Of a DNA stretch of 64,000 bases, positions 1 through 7,789 are shown one piece after another. A program made the position numbers and the translations under genes. The stretch spans positions 62,001 to 126,000 of the forward strand of contig NZ_MSCT01000002.1 of NCBI RefSeq assembly GCF_001921865.1. The letters are read 5' to 3'. This DNA comes from Pseudomonas chlororaphis. Lineage in GTDB: Bacteria > Pseudomonadota > Gammaproteobacteria > Pseudomonadales > Pseudomonadaceae. The notes beneath the pieces are model-generated. The model was given only the letters and a program-made list of their open reading frames with translations, was not told the origin of the DNA and did not search any database. Position 1 is the stretch's first letter, and each line of letters starts with the position of its first letter.

Positions 1-524
1 GCATCGAGGGCGCCGAAGGGTTCGTCCAGCAGCAGGATGCGCGGGCTGGCTACCAGGCCGCGGGCGATGGCCACCCGTTGCGCCATGCCGCCGGAGAGCT
101 GGTGCGGGTAGGCGCGGGCGAAGTCGGCGAGGCCCACCAGCTCGACGAATTCGCCGATGCGGGCATGGCGTTCGGCGGCGCCCAAGGGTTCGTTGACCAG
201 GCCCAGGCCGATGTTTTCCTCGACCGTCAGCCAGGGGAACAGGCGGTGCTCCTGGAACACGATGCCGCGCTCGCCGCCGATGCCGCTGACGGCCTTGCCG
301 TCGACGCGAATCTCGCCGCGAAACTGCGTGTCCAGGCCGATCAGCAGGCGCAGCAGGGTGGACTTGCCGCAGCCGCTGGCGCCGACGATGGCGACGAATT
401 CGCCCTCGGCGATTGCCAGGTTGAAGTCGCGGATCGCTTCGAGTTCGCCGCCGGCGACCTCGAAGCTCTTGCCCACCTGATCGAAGCTGACGATGGGGGC
501 GGGTGGCGATGCGAGTGCGTTCAT
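1..524 (-). CDS. atsC: Sulfate-ester/sulfonate ABC transporter ATP-binding protein (AtsC/SsuB/TauB type), 3' end cut by window
   Basis: ATPase of an importer for organosulfur compounds, acting on the cytoplasmic face of the inner membrane. The visible 174 residues start MNALASPPAP and contain Walker A GASGCGKST (about residues 48-56), the signature LSGGMAQR and Walker B ILLLDEPFGALDA, which is the nitrate/sulfonate/taurine (SsuB/TauB) pattern. The C-terminus lies beyond base 1. The start codon overlaps the stop of the permease gene (ATGA at 521-524), so the two are translationally coupled. The name AtsC rests on the neighbouring atsK and sftP; SsuB or TauB would look much the same. Confidence 0.85.
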   Translation of the reverse strand, partial: MNALASPPAPIVSFDQVGKSFEVAGGELEAIRDFNLAIAEGEFVAIVGASGCGKSTLLRLLIGLDTQFRGEIRVDGKAVSGIGGERGIVFQEHRLFPWLTVEENIGLGLVNEPLGAAERHARIGEFVELVGLADFARAYPHQLSGGMAQRVAIARGLVASPRILLLDEPFGALD

Positions 525-2116
525 GCGTGTCTCCAGCGGGTGGCGCGACGTTCGAGCTGTTGGCCGATCAGGTTGAGCAGGGCGCCGGTGAGGCCGACCA
601 GGAGCATGCCGGCCATGATCAGGTCCATGCGCAGCAACTGCTGGGCGCCGATCATCTGGCTGCCGATGCCGCCGTTGGACGGCATGAAATATTCCGCGCC
701 GATGGTGCCCAGCCAGGCGTAGATCAGGCTCAGGCGCAGGCCGGCGAAGATCCCCGGCGCGGCGCCCGGCAGCACCAGGCGGCGCAGGCGCTGCCAGAGG
801 TTCAGGCGCAGCACCTGGGCCGCCTCCGCCAGTTGCGGCGACAGGTTGGCGACGCCGCGCTGGGTGGCGATGAACAGCGGGAAGAACGCGGCCAGGGCGA
901 CAAACACCCATTTCGCCAGCTCGCCCAGGCCGAACCAGGCGGTGAGCAGCGGCACCCAGGCGAAGATCGCGATCTGCCGGAGCGCCGCCAGGGTCGGCCC
1001 TAAAAGGCGTTCGCTCAGGGGCGACAGGCCCAGCAGCAGGCCCAGGGCGAACCCCAGGCCGCCGCCCAGCAGCAGGCCGCCGAGGGTGCGCTCCAGGCTC
1101 AGGGCCAGGCCGCTGGACAGCGTGCCGTCGAGCAGGCCGTTCCAGGCGGTGTCGAGCACCGCCAGCGGGCTGACCAGGATATTGGCGTCGACCCACTCCT
1201 GCTGGTTCGCCAGTTGCCACAGCGCCAGTAGCAACAGCGGCAGCAGCCACGGTTGCACGCGTTGCCAGCCTTGATAGCGCGGGCCGCGGCGGATCTGCGC
1301 GATGGCCGGGTGGGGCCAGTGCACCAGGGCCTTGTCCAGCAGGCCGATGCCGCGGTCCATGGCCACGCCGATCACGCCTATGACCACGATGCAGACGAAG
1401 ACGATATCCAGCATGAACAGCTGGCGCGCCCAGACCATCAGGTAGCCGATGCCTTCGCTGGAAGCCAGCAGCTCGACCGCCAGCAACGAGGTCCAGCCGG
1501 CGGCCAGGGCCAGGCGCACGCCGGCCATGAAGGCTGGCAGGGCGGCGGGCAGCACCAGGCGGCGGATCAGTAAATGCGGTGGCAGGCGCAGCACCGCGGC
1601 GGCTTCGCGCAATTTGGGCTGGGCGTCGCGCACGCCGACCAGGGTATGCAGGGTCACCGGCACCACGATGGCCTTGACCAGCACCACCAGCTTGAGCAGT
1701 TCGCCGATGCCGAAAAACACCATGAACAGTGGAATCCAGGCCAGGGTCGGGACCTGGGACAAAGCGGCGAAGGTGGGGAAAACCAGCCGTTCCAGGCGCT
1801 GGCTGGCGCCCAGCGCCGCACCGAGCACGGCGCCGGCGCCGATACCCGCCAGCAGGCCCCAGAACAGTCGTTGCAGGCTGATCGCCAGATGGCTCCACAA
1901 CTCGCCGCCGGCCAGTTCCAGGGCGCTGTGCCAGACCAGCGTCGGCGCCGGCAGGATCTGCTCGCTCATCCAGCCGTTGCGGCTGGCCAGCCACCACAGG
2001 GCGAACAGGCCCAGGGGCAGCAGCCAGGGCAACAGCCGTCGGTTGATCCGCGGCCACGACAGCGGTTTATCGACGGGCGCGGCCAACGGCAAGCTGAGAA
2101 GGGAAACACGGGCCAT
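521..2116 (-). CDS. atsB: ABC transporter permease, two fused SsuC-type permease domains (AtsB-like)
   Basis: Inner-membrane channel of the sulfate-ester importer. At 531 residues it is about twice the length of SsuC or TauC and has two homologous halves. Each half has a hydrophobic N-terminal segment, a run of membrane spans and a cytoplasmic EAA loop: EAAAVLRLPPHLLIRRLVLP in the first half and EAAQVLRLNLWQRLRRLVLP in the second. A single polypeptide can therefore supply both halves of the pore. It is followed with overlap by the ATPase gene and is divergent from the binding-protein gene at 2544. The fusion, tandem order and context match what I recall of AtsB in P. aeruginosa and P. putida; the exact substrate is inferred. 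Confidence 0.8.
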   Translation of the reverse strand: MARVSLLSLPLAAPVDKPLSWPRINRRLLPWLLPLGLFALWWLASRNGWMSEQILPAPTLVWHSALELAGGELWSHLAISLQRLFWGLLAGIGAGAVLGAALGASQRLERLVFPTFAALSQVPTLAWIPLFMVFFGIGELLKLVVLVKAIVVPVTLHTLVGVRDAQPKLREAAAVLRLPPHLLIRRLVLPAALPAFMAGVRLALAAGWTSLLAVELLASSEGIGYLMVWARQLFMLDIVFVCIVVIGVIGVAMDRGIGLLDKALVHWPHPAIAQIRRGPRYQGWQRVQPWLLPLLLLALWQLANQQEWVDANILVSPLAVLDTAWNGLLDGTLSSGLALSLERTLGGLLLGGGLGFALGLLLGLSPLSERLLGPTLAALRQIAIFAWVPLLTAWFGLGELAKWVFVALAAFFPLFIATQRGVANLSPQLAEAAQVLRLNLWQRLRRLVLPGAAPGIFAGLRLSLIYAWLGTIGAEYFMPSNGGIGSQMIGAQQLLRMDLIMAGMLLVGLTGALLNLIGQQLERRATRWRHA

Positions 2117-2178
2117 GGACGAACTCCGTTGTCGGGTTTTCGAGCGTCCCTGCTGTCCGGGCGCCCTCTGTTTTTTCC

Positions 2179-2270
2179 GTAGGAGCGAGCGGGCTCGCGA
2201 TAGGCCACAGGCCGCTGGTGGCCTGGGTGCGGCCTTGAGGCCGCTATCGCGAGCAAGCTCGCTCCTACAG
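2179..2270. repeat. REP inverted pair (GTAGGAGCGAGC family)
   Basis: Two copies of the Pseudomonas REP unit face each other: GTAGGAGCGAGC at the left end and GCTCGCTCCTAC at the right, separated by about 45 bases that include a second GGCC-rich dyad. It lies just upstream of the permease start, an unusual place because most copies here follow gene ends. Confidence 0.85.
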
Positions 2271-2543
2271 GGGGGTGTGTTGGTTTGATATTTTGGTTAT
2301 ATAAAAAGTTATATCGATGCTATTGGGAGATAAGAGAGGCCATTTAAGGCCTCCAGGCCCGCAGCATCCAATGCATTTGAAGAATATTTTCGATGCTGTC
2401 CATGCATACGGCGCCAAGAGCCCCGTCCTGGCTGATTTATTCGATAAGGTTATTAAAATGTGAATTTATAGTATTTAAAGCCCGGGTCGCCTTCGGCCTA
2501 CCTTCTGCTCCTCAATGCCCGTCGCAGCCAGGAGCCGCACCTT
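2271..2543. promoter_or_regulatory. AT-rich divergent control region between atsB and atsR
   Basis: This AT-rich stretch separates the minus-strand permease/ATPase pair from the plus-strand binding protein. It holds a perfect dyad ATATAA-N4-TTATAT (2299-2314) and a second perfect dyad GAGGCC-N6-GGCCTC (2336-2353). An AGGAG ribosome site about ten bases before 2544 serves atsR. CysB- or LysR-type control is plausible for sulfur genes but is inferred only. Confidence 0.45.
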
Positions 2544-3566
2544 ATGAACCTTCCCTTCAAACGCGTCCTCAGCCTGTTCGCCGCGCCGGCCCTGGCGGGG
2601 CTCCTGGGCTGCCTGCCAGTGCTGGCCCAGGCCGATGAGCTCAAGCAGATCCGCATCGCCGTGCCGGACCTCAGCGCCGGCACCGGGCACAGCGGCGGCG
2701 GCATCACCGATGTGTTGCGCCAGCAGCAGATCTTCGAGAAGGCTTTCGCCGACCAGGGCGTCAGCATCCAGTGGAATTACTTCAAGGGCGCCGGCCCGGT
2801 GATCAACGAGGCCTTTGCCAACGGTCAGGTGGACCTGGCCTACCTGGGCGACCTGGCGGCGATCATCGGCAAGTCCAACGGCCTCGATACCCGGCTGCTC
2901 AGCGCTACCGCGCGCGGGGTTAAGCAATACCTGGGGGTGGTCCCGGGTTCGGGAATCAAGACCCTGCAAGACCTCAAGGGCAAGCGCCTGGCGGTGTTCC
3001 GCGGCACGGCCACCCAGCTGTCGCTGGACGCGGCGCTGGCCAGCCAGGGCCTGAGCGAGAAGGACCTGAAAATCATCAACCTGGATTTCAATGCCGCGGT
3101 GGCGGCGCTGGCCGCCCGGCAGATCGACGCCTCCTGGGGCGGTTCCGGGCTGACGGCATTGCAGGCCAAGGGCCTGGCCGAGGTGCCGCTGAACACCAAG
3201 GACCTGGGCGGCGCCGGCAGCGTGCAGGCGGTGCTGGTGGCCAGCGGCGCGTTCGTCGATGCCCATCCCGAGGCCGTGGAAAAACTGCTCAAGGCCCAGC
3301 AGCAGGCGGTGCAATGGCTGACCCAGGACAGCAACAAGCAGGCCTATATCGACCTGGTGTCGGGCCTGGCCAGCTACCCGCCGGTGATCCTGCAGCAGGA
3401 CCTCAAGGACCAGAACCTCAGCGAAGTCTTCCCCTCCAGCCTGGACCCGGTGTTCCTCGGCAAACTGCAAGACGCCGTGGACCTCGCCGCGCAACAGCGG
3501 CTGATCCGCAAGCCGTTCAAGGTCAGCGAATGGGTAGCGCCGCAGCTGGCGGCCGCCGGCCTGTAA
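2544..3566 (+). CDS. atsR: Periplasmic sulfate-ester/sulfonate-binding protein (AtsR/SsuA type)
   Basis: Solute receptor of the importer, delivering organosulfur ligands to AtsBC. It has 340 residues. The N-terminus (KRVLSLFAAPALAGLLGCLPVLAQA) is a signal peptide cleaved near residue 30. The mature protein has the aliphatic-sulfonate-binding layout: IRIAVPDLSAGTGHSGGG, GPVINEAFANGQVDLAYLGD and KGKRLAVFRGTATQLSL. It is transcribed away from the permease/ATPase pair and is followed by an inverted repeat. AtsR in P. aeruginosa and P. putida is the binding component, but sulfonate specificity cannot be excluded. Confidence 0.8.
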   Translation: MNLPFKRVLSLFAAPALAGLLGCLPVLAQADELKQIRIAVPDLSAGTGHSGGGITDVLRQQQIFEKAFADQGVSIQWNYFKGAGPVINEAFANGQVDLAYLGDLAAIIGKSNGLDTRLLSATARGVKQYLGVVPGSGIKTLQDLKGKRLAVFRGTATQLSLDAALASQGLSEKDLKIINLDFNAAVAALAARQIDASWGGSGLTALQAKGLAEVPLNTKDLGGAGSVQAVLVASGAFVDAHPEAVEKLLKAQQQAVQWLTQDSNKQAYIDLVSGLASYPPVILQQDLKDQNLSEVFPSSLDPVFLGKLQDAVDLAAQQRLIRKPFKVSEWVAPQLAAAGL

Positions 3567-3597
3567 GCCACCTGGCGATTCGCCTGGAATACGTCCC

Positions 3598-3758
3598 GTA
3601 GCCGCTGCCGAGCACGCGAGGCCGCGTACGGCCCCGTAGGGGCCGCAAAACCGTGCGCTGCGATCTTCCAGGCAACCCGCGCAAGTAGGTTTGGCGAGGA
3701 CTGCGTCGGAATGCCGCCCACCTCGTACGCAGCCTCGCAGGCTCGGCAGCGGCTACAG
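3598..3758. repeat. Long inverted repeat, GTAGCCGCTGCC family
   Basis: The outer arms GTAGCCGCTGCCGAGC (from 3598) and GCTCGGCAGCGGCTAC (to about 3757) pair across roughly 160 bases. This is a second repeat family, distinct from the REP family; further copies are at 7671, 30862, 35406, 45274 and 54751. Confidence 0.8.
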
Positions 3759-3771
3759 GAGAGCGTGTCTT

Positions 3772-3798
3772 CTGTAGGAGCGAGCTTGCTCGCGATGG
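3772..3798. repeat. Single REP unit
   Basis: One copy starting CTGTAGGAGCGAGC and ending GCTCGCGATGG, just after the stop of the minus-strand LysR gene. Confidence 0.8.
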
Positions 3799-3802
3799 CG
3801 TC

Positions 3803-4723
3803 CTAGGAGGCGATGCTCACCTGCTGGCGATCCACCGCCACCAGCACTTCGATCATCTTGCGCGCCGCCGGCGACAGGCGAAATCCGGTGCGGCTGACGA
3901 TGCCGCAGCGGGCATTCATGCTCTCGATGTTCTGCGGCAGGTTGCGCCAGTGCAGCAGCGCCAGGGAGCCCTGGGCGATGTCCTCGACGAACGCCTCTTC
4001 GGTGCCTACGCCGATGGCGTTGGACTGGCGCACGATCTTCACCAGCGCCGGGAAGTGCTCGGTCTGGATGGTCGGGGAAAAGTCGATGCGCCCGCTGAGG
4101 TTGGCCAGCAGTTTGCGGATGCCCGGCGGGATCAGCGTGGTGGCCAGCGGGTAGTCGAACATGTCGTTGGTCGACAGGCTTTCCTTGTCCAGCAGCGGGT
4201 GCCCGGGGCGGCAGAAGAACACCCCGCGCTTGGGCGTCAGGGGCTGGGTCTGGAAGTTCGGGTCGGCCTCGAAATGGCGGATGTCGGCGATAAAGAATTC
4301 GATCTCTTCGCGGCTCAGGCTGCGGCTGAGTTTTTCCCAGTTGTCCACCTCCAGGCAGATCCGCACTTTCGGGTGGCTGCCGGTGAATTGCGCCACTGCG
4401 TCGGGCACCAGTTTCACCGCCGGCGCCGGGCCGCAGCCGAAGCGCAGCTCGCCAGCGTCGAGCTTGGTCATCTGCGTCACTTCGCTGTTCAGCAGCGCCG
4501 CGCCCTGCACCAGGCTCAGAGCGTGTTGCAGTACCACCTGGCCCTCCGGGGTGGGGCGCAGGTCCTTGTTGCCGCGGTCCACCAGCACGCAGCCGAACTC
4601 CTGTTCCAGGCCCTGGATGCTGCGGCTGAACGCCGGCTGGGTGATGCCCATGGCGTCGGCCGCGCGGACGAAACTGCGGTGTTCGTTGAGGGCGATGAAG
4701 TAACGCAACTGGCGAAGATCCAT
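3803..4723 (-). CDS. LysR-type regulator, SftR-like paralogue beside atsK
   Basis: Transcriptional regulator with the N-terminal winged helix-turn-helix MDLRQLRYFIALNEHRSF...ITQPAFSRSIQGLEQEFG (residues 1-60) and a C-terminal co-inducer domain. The start is placed at MDLRQL (4723) because GGGAAAG lies just upstream; a start five codons earlier is also open. It is divergent from atsK across about 180 bases that contain a TTATTCC motif. It is clearly paralogous to the regulator at 7790: both share DLRQLR-FIAL, QGLEQE/QALEHS, AGELRFGCGPAPA and the PLTPKRG/RLRPRKW region. One of the two should be the sulfate-ester regulator SftR; sequence alone does not say which. Confidence 0.85.
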   Translation of the reverse strand: MDLRQLRYFIALNEHRSFVRAADAMGITQPAFSRSIQGLEQEFGCVLVDRGNKDLRPTPEGQVVLQHALSLVQGAALLNSEVTQMTKLDAGELRFGCGPAPAVKLVPDAVAQFTGSHPKVRICLEVDNWEKLSRSLSREEIEFFIADIRHFEADPNFQTQPLTPKRGVFFCRPGHPLLDKESLSTNDMFDYPLATTLIPPGIRKLLANLSGRIDFSPTIQTEHFPALVKIVRQSNAIGVGTEEAFVEDIAQGSLALLHWRNLPQNIESMNARCGIVSRTGFRLSPAARKMIEVLVAVDRQQVSIAS

Positions 4724-4797
4724 ATGCTTTCCCGGCATCCGAAAAATAGCCCGAAGGCATTTGCGACGAGTGAGGAATGAGGTTTTAAATGCAAGCT

Positions 4798-4812
4798 CTT
4801 ATTCCGTCAACG
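4798..4812 (+). promoter_or_regulatory. TTATTCC motif upstream of atsK
   Basis: CTTATTCCGTCAACG lies 92 bases before the atsK start in an AT-rich divergent region. Near-identical copies precede sftP (8804), the hydrolase at 29254 (29182) and, inverted, the MetQ-like gene (31052). The repeated use suggests a shared sulfur-starvation operator; the protein that binds it is unknown. Confidence 0.45.
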
Positions 4813-4904
4813 AAGCAAGTAGTTATCTATTAGATCTAAATTGAATATAGATAGAGCGTTGTTTCGCTGCCGCCAACCGTAAGCAGTCAGATGAGGGTTA
4901 CCCG

Positions 4905-5810
4905 ATGAGCAATGCCGCATTAGCTGTTAAACCCGCTGTCCAGGCGCTCGAGATCCACCCGGTGGCCGGCCGTATCGGCGCCGAGATCCGCGGCGTGCAA
5001 CTCTCCGGCGCGCTGGACGCCGCCACGGTCGAAGCCATCCAGCAGGCGCTGCTGGAGCACAAGGTGATCTTCTTCCGCGGCCAGACCCACCTCGACGACC
5101 AGAGCCAGGAGGCCTTCGCCCACCTGCTCGGCGAGCCGGTGGCGCACCCTACCGTGCCGGTGCGCGACGGCACCCGCTACCTGCTCGAACTGGACGGCGC
5201 CGAGGGCCAGCGCGCCAACTCCTGGCACACCGATGTGACCTTCGTCGACGCCTACCCGAAAGCCTCGATCCTGCGTTCGGTGGTGGCCCCGGCCTCCGGC
5301 GGCGACACGGTCTGGGCCAACACCGCCACGGCCTACAACGAACTGCCGGTGGAACTGCGCGAACTGGCGGACAAGCTCTGGGCGGTGCACAGCAACGAAT
5401 ACGACTACGCCGGGGCCAAGCCGGACGTGTCGGTGGAGAAGCTGGAGCGCTACCGCAAGATCTTCACCTCCACCGTCTACGAAACCGAACACCCGCTGGT
5501 GCGCGTGCACCCGCTGAGCGGCGAGAAAAGCCTGGTGCTCGGGCACTTCGTCAAACGCATCAAGGGCTATACCCAGGCCGATTCGGCGCACCTGTTCAAC
5601 CTCTTGCAAAGCCACGTCACCCGCCTGGAAAACACCGTGCGCTGGCGCTGGACCGTCGGCGACGTGGCGATCTGGGACAACCGTTCGACCCAGCATTACG
5701 CGGTCGACGACTACGGCACCCAGGACCGCATCGTGCGCCGCGTGACCCTCAAGGGCGACGTGCCGGTGGGCGTGCACGGGCAGCGCAGCCAGACCATCAA
5801 GGGGTTGTGA
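4905..5810 (+). CDS. atsK: Alkylsulfatase, Fe(II)/alpha-ketoglutarate-dependent dioxygenase AtsK
   Basis: Cytoplasmic dioxygenase that hydroxylates the carbon next to the sulfate ester so that it collapses to an aldehyde and sulfate, consuming O2 and 2-oxoglutarate. Its 301 residues match the length of P. putida AtsK. The iron-binding facial triad is visible as H108-x-D110 (NSWHTDVTF) and H264 (STQHYAVDDYG); R275 and R279 (QDRIVRRV) are the expected 2-oxoglutarate and substrate contacts. The N-terminus MSNAALAVKP resembles AtsK closely. It is divergent from a LysR gene and convergent with the sulfatase gene across a REP pair. TauD is the nearest alternative, but the residue positions favour AtsK. 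Confidence 0.9.
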   Translation: MSNAALAVKPAVQALEIHPVAGRIGAEIRGVQLSGALDAATVEAIQQALLEHKVIFFRGQTHLDDQSQEAFAHLLGEPVAHPTVPVRDGTRYLLELDGAEGQRANSWHTDVTFVDAYPKASILRSVVAPASGGDTVWANTATAYNELPVELRELADKLWAVHSNEYDYAGAKPDVSVEKLERYRKIFTSTVYETEHPLVRVHPLSGEKSLVLGHFVKRIKGYTQADSAHLFNLLQSHVTRLENTVRWRWTVGDVAIWDNRSTQHYAVDDYGTQDRIVRRVTLKGDVPVGVHGQRSQTIKGL

Positions 5811-5860
5811 CGCGCTCATTCTGGTCGACGCGGCTACAGACGCGGTGTTCTTGCGGTCTT

Positions 5861-5923
5861 TCGCGAGCAAGCTCGCTCCTACAGGTTCGGCTAATCTCCT
5901 GTAGGAGCGAGCTTGCTCGCGAT
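5861..5923. repeat. REP inverted pair between convergent atsK and sulfatase genes
   Basis: Two facing REP units (TCGCGAGCAAGCTCGCTCCT then GTAGGAGCGAGCTTGCTCGC) occupy the space between two convergent gene ends. They may act as a bidirectional mRNA-stabilising or terminating structure. Confidence 0.85.
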
Positions 5924-5942
5924 CAGCCGCGCAGCGGCGCTC

Positions 5943-7559
5943 TCACCACACCCCGATCTGCACCACCTTCTGCGCCTCCGGCTCGCCATAACGAAACCTT
6001 TGCCCACGCAGATCGATCTCTGCGTGGCTGATGGTGGTCCGCCGCTTCAGCCCGCGCAGCCAGTCGAACAGATACCCCAGGTGTTCCTCGCGCACCGCCC
6101 CATAGGCCGGGTCGGCGCCGAGGTCGTGGAGTTCCTGCGGGTCGTTGTGCAGGTCGAACAGCTGCGGACGGAAGCCGTCGTAGGCCAGGTACTTCCAGCG
6201 CTCGCTGCGCACCATGGTCATGCGGCAGCGGTCGATGGGTTGGGCCAGGCGTTCGCGGGCCGGGGCCTGGAAGGCGTAGTCGTATTCGCTGATGGCGTAG
6301 CGGCGCCAGTCGCCGGCCGTGCCGTGCAGCAGCGGGATCAGCGAGCGGCCTTCCAGCCGGTGCTCGGCGCCGGGCAGCCCGAGGGCGTCGAGAAAGGTCG
6401 GCAGGGCGTCGATGGTTTCCACCAGGCGCTCGTCTTGCGTGCCGCGGCTGCCGTCCGCCGCTGCCCGCGGGTCGCGCACGATCAGCGGCACGCCCACCGC
6501 GGGCTCCAGCAGAAACTCCTTTTCCCCCAGCCAGTGGTCGCCGAGAAAATCGCCGTGGTCGCTGGTGAAGACGATCAGGGTGTCGTCCCAGCGCCCGCTG
6601 CCTTGCAGGAAATCGAACAGGCGGCCGAGCTGGTCGTCCACCTGCTTGATCAGGCCCATGTAGGTCGGCACCACGTTCAGGCGCACTTCGTCGCGAGAGA
6701 AGTTGCGGCTCTCTTCGTGCTGGCGAAACGCGGCGTACACCGGGTGGTCGCTGGCCTCTTCAGCGCTCGCGCGCACCGGCTCGATCACCTGCCCGGCGCC
6801 GTACAACGCGTGGTAGGGCGCCGGGGCGATGTAGGGCCAGTGCGGCTTGATATAGGACAGGTGCAGGCACCAGGGTTGTTCGCCCTGCTCCTTGATGAAG
6901 TCCAGGGCGCGGTCGGTGGTGTAGACGGTTTCCGAATGCTGTTCGGCAACCCGCGCCGGCAGGTGGGCGTTGCGCATCTGCCAGCCGCTGAGGATTTCGC
7001 CTTGCTCACCGCTGGCGGCATTGGCCCAGTCGTGCCAGGGGTTGCGCCCGGCGTAACCCTGTTCGCGCAGGTAATGGGTGTAGGGCGCGGATTCGCGCTT
7101 GTCGTCGAACAGCGGGCTGTCGGGGAAGATCCCATCGTGGCGCAGGTAGGGTTCGAAACCGACCTCGTTGAGGGCTTCGGCCTGCCGGCTTTCGGGGTCG
7201 ATGGCCAGGCGTTGCAGGGCGTCGAGGTTGGGCGTGGCGTGGGTCTTGCCCACCAGCACAGTGCGAATGCCGTGGGGGCGCAGGTAGTCGCCGATCGTCA
7301 GCTCTTCCAGGGGCAGCGGCACGGCGTTCCAGGCCACCTGGTGGCTGCTGACATAACGCCCGGTGTAGGCCGACATCCGCGACGGTCCGCAGATGGTGCC
7401 CTGGGTATAGGCGCGCGTGAAACGCACCCCGGCGGCGGCCAGGCGGTCGATGTTCGGCGTGTGCAGGTGCGGGTGGCCGTAGCACGACAGGTAATCGCGG
7501 CGCAGCTGGTCGCACATGATGTACAGCACGTTGCGCACGGGTGGGACGGGGTTGGACAT
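5943..7559 (-). CDS. Cys-type sulfatase of the phosphonate monoester hydrolase/arylsulfatase group
   Basis: Hydrolyses sulfate esters (possibly also phosphonate or phosphate monoesters) with a formylglycine nucleophile. The maturation motif is C-G-P-S-R within QGTICGPSRMSAYTGRY (Cys about residue 57 from this start). The metal and active-site segments are MCDQLRRDYLSCYG near the N-terminus and FTSDHGDFLGDH near two-thirds. The region LHLSYIKPHWPYIAPAPYH and the following LIKQVDDQLGRLFDFL resemble phosphonate monoester hydrolases. There is no signal peptide, so it acts in the cytoplasm. An in-frame GTG three codons earlier (7568) overlaps the likely ribosome site, so the ATG at 7559 is preferred. 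The context favours a sulfate ester as the natural substrate. Confidence 0.85.
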   Translation of the reverse strand: MSNPVPPVRNVLYIMCDQLRRDYLSCYGHPHLHTPNIDRLAAAGVRFTRAYTQGTICGPSRMSAYTGRYVSSHQVAWNAVPLPLEELTIGDYLRPHGIRTVLVGKTHATPNLDALQRLAIDPESRQAEALNEVGFEPYLRHDGIFPDSPLFDDKRESAPYTHYLREQGYAGRNPWHDWANAASGEQGEILSGWQMRNAHLPARVAEQHSETVYTTDRALDFIKEQGEQPWCLHLSYIKPHWPYIAPAPYHALYGAGQVIEPVRASAEEASDHPVYAAFRQHEESRNFSRDEVRLNVVPTYMGLIKQVDDQLGRLFDFLQGSGRWDDTLIVFTSDHGDFLGDHWLGEKEFLLEPAVGVPLIVRDPRAAADGSRGTQDERLVETIDALPTFLDALGLPGAEHRLEGRSLIPLLHGTAGDWRRYAISEYDYAFQAPARERLAQPIDRCRMTMVRSERWKYLAYDGFRPQLFDLHNDPQELHDLGADPAYGAVREEHLGYLFDWLRGLKRRTTISHAEIDLRGQRFRYGEPEAQKVVQIGVW

Positions 7560-7670
7560 GGGGTTCACCGATCGAAAGACAGGTGAGGGTTTTCGCCTTC
7601 GCCGCCGGTTACGACAAGCGCATTCGGCGCATGGTTTTCATGCGTGATCCGCATGGGGCGAAAACTACCC

Positions 7671-7773
7671 CTGTAGCCGCTGCCGCAGGCTGCGCAAGGT
7701 CCGCAGGACCTCCGGCGATCTCAAGAGCGGCGCCCGCTGCGCGGTCGTGCGCAGCCTGCGGCAGCGGCTACAG
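7671..7773. repeat. Long inverted repeat, GTAGCCGCTGCC family
   Basis: The arms CTGTAGCCGCTGCCGCAGGC and GCCTGCGGCAGCGGCTACAG enclose about 60 bases. It lies between the starts/ends of the sulfatase and the second LysR gene. Confidence 0.85.
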
Positions 7774-7789
7774 GGTCCGGCGTCCGGGT

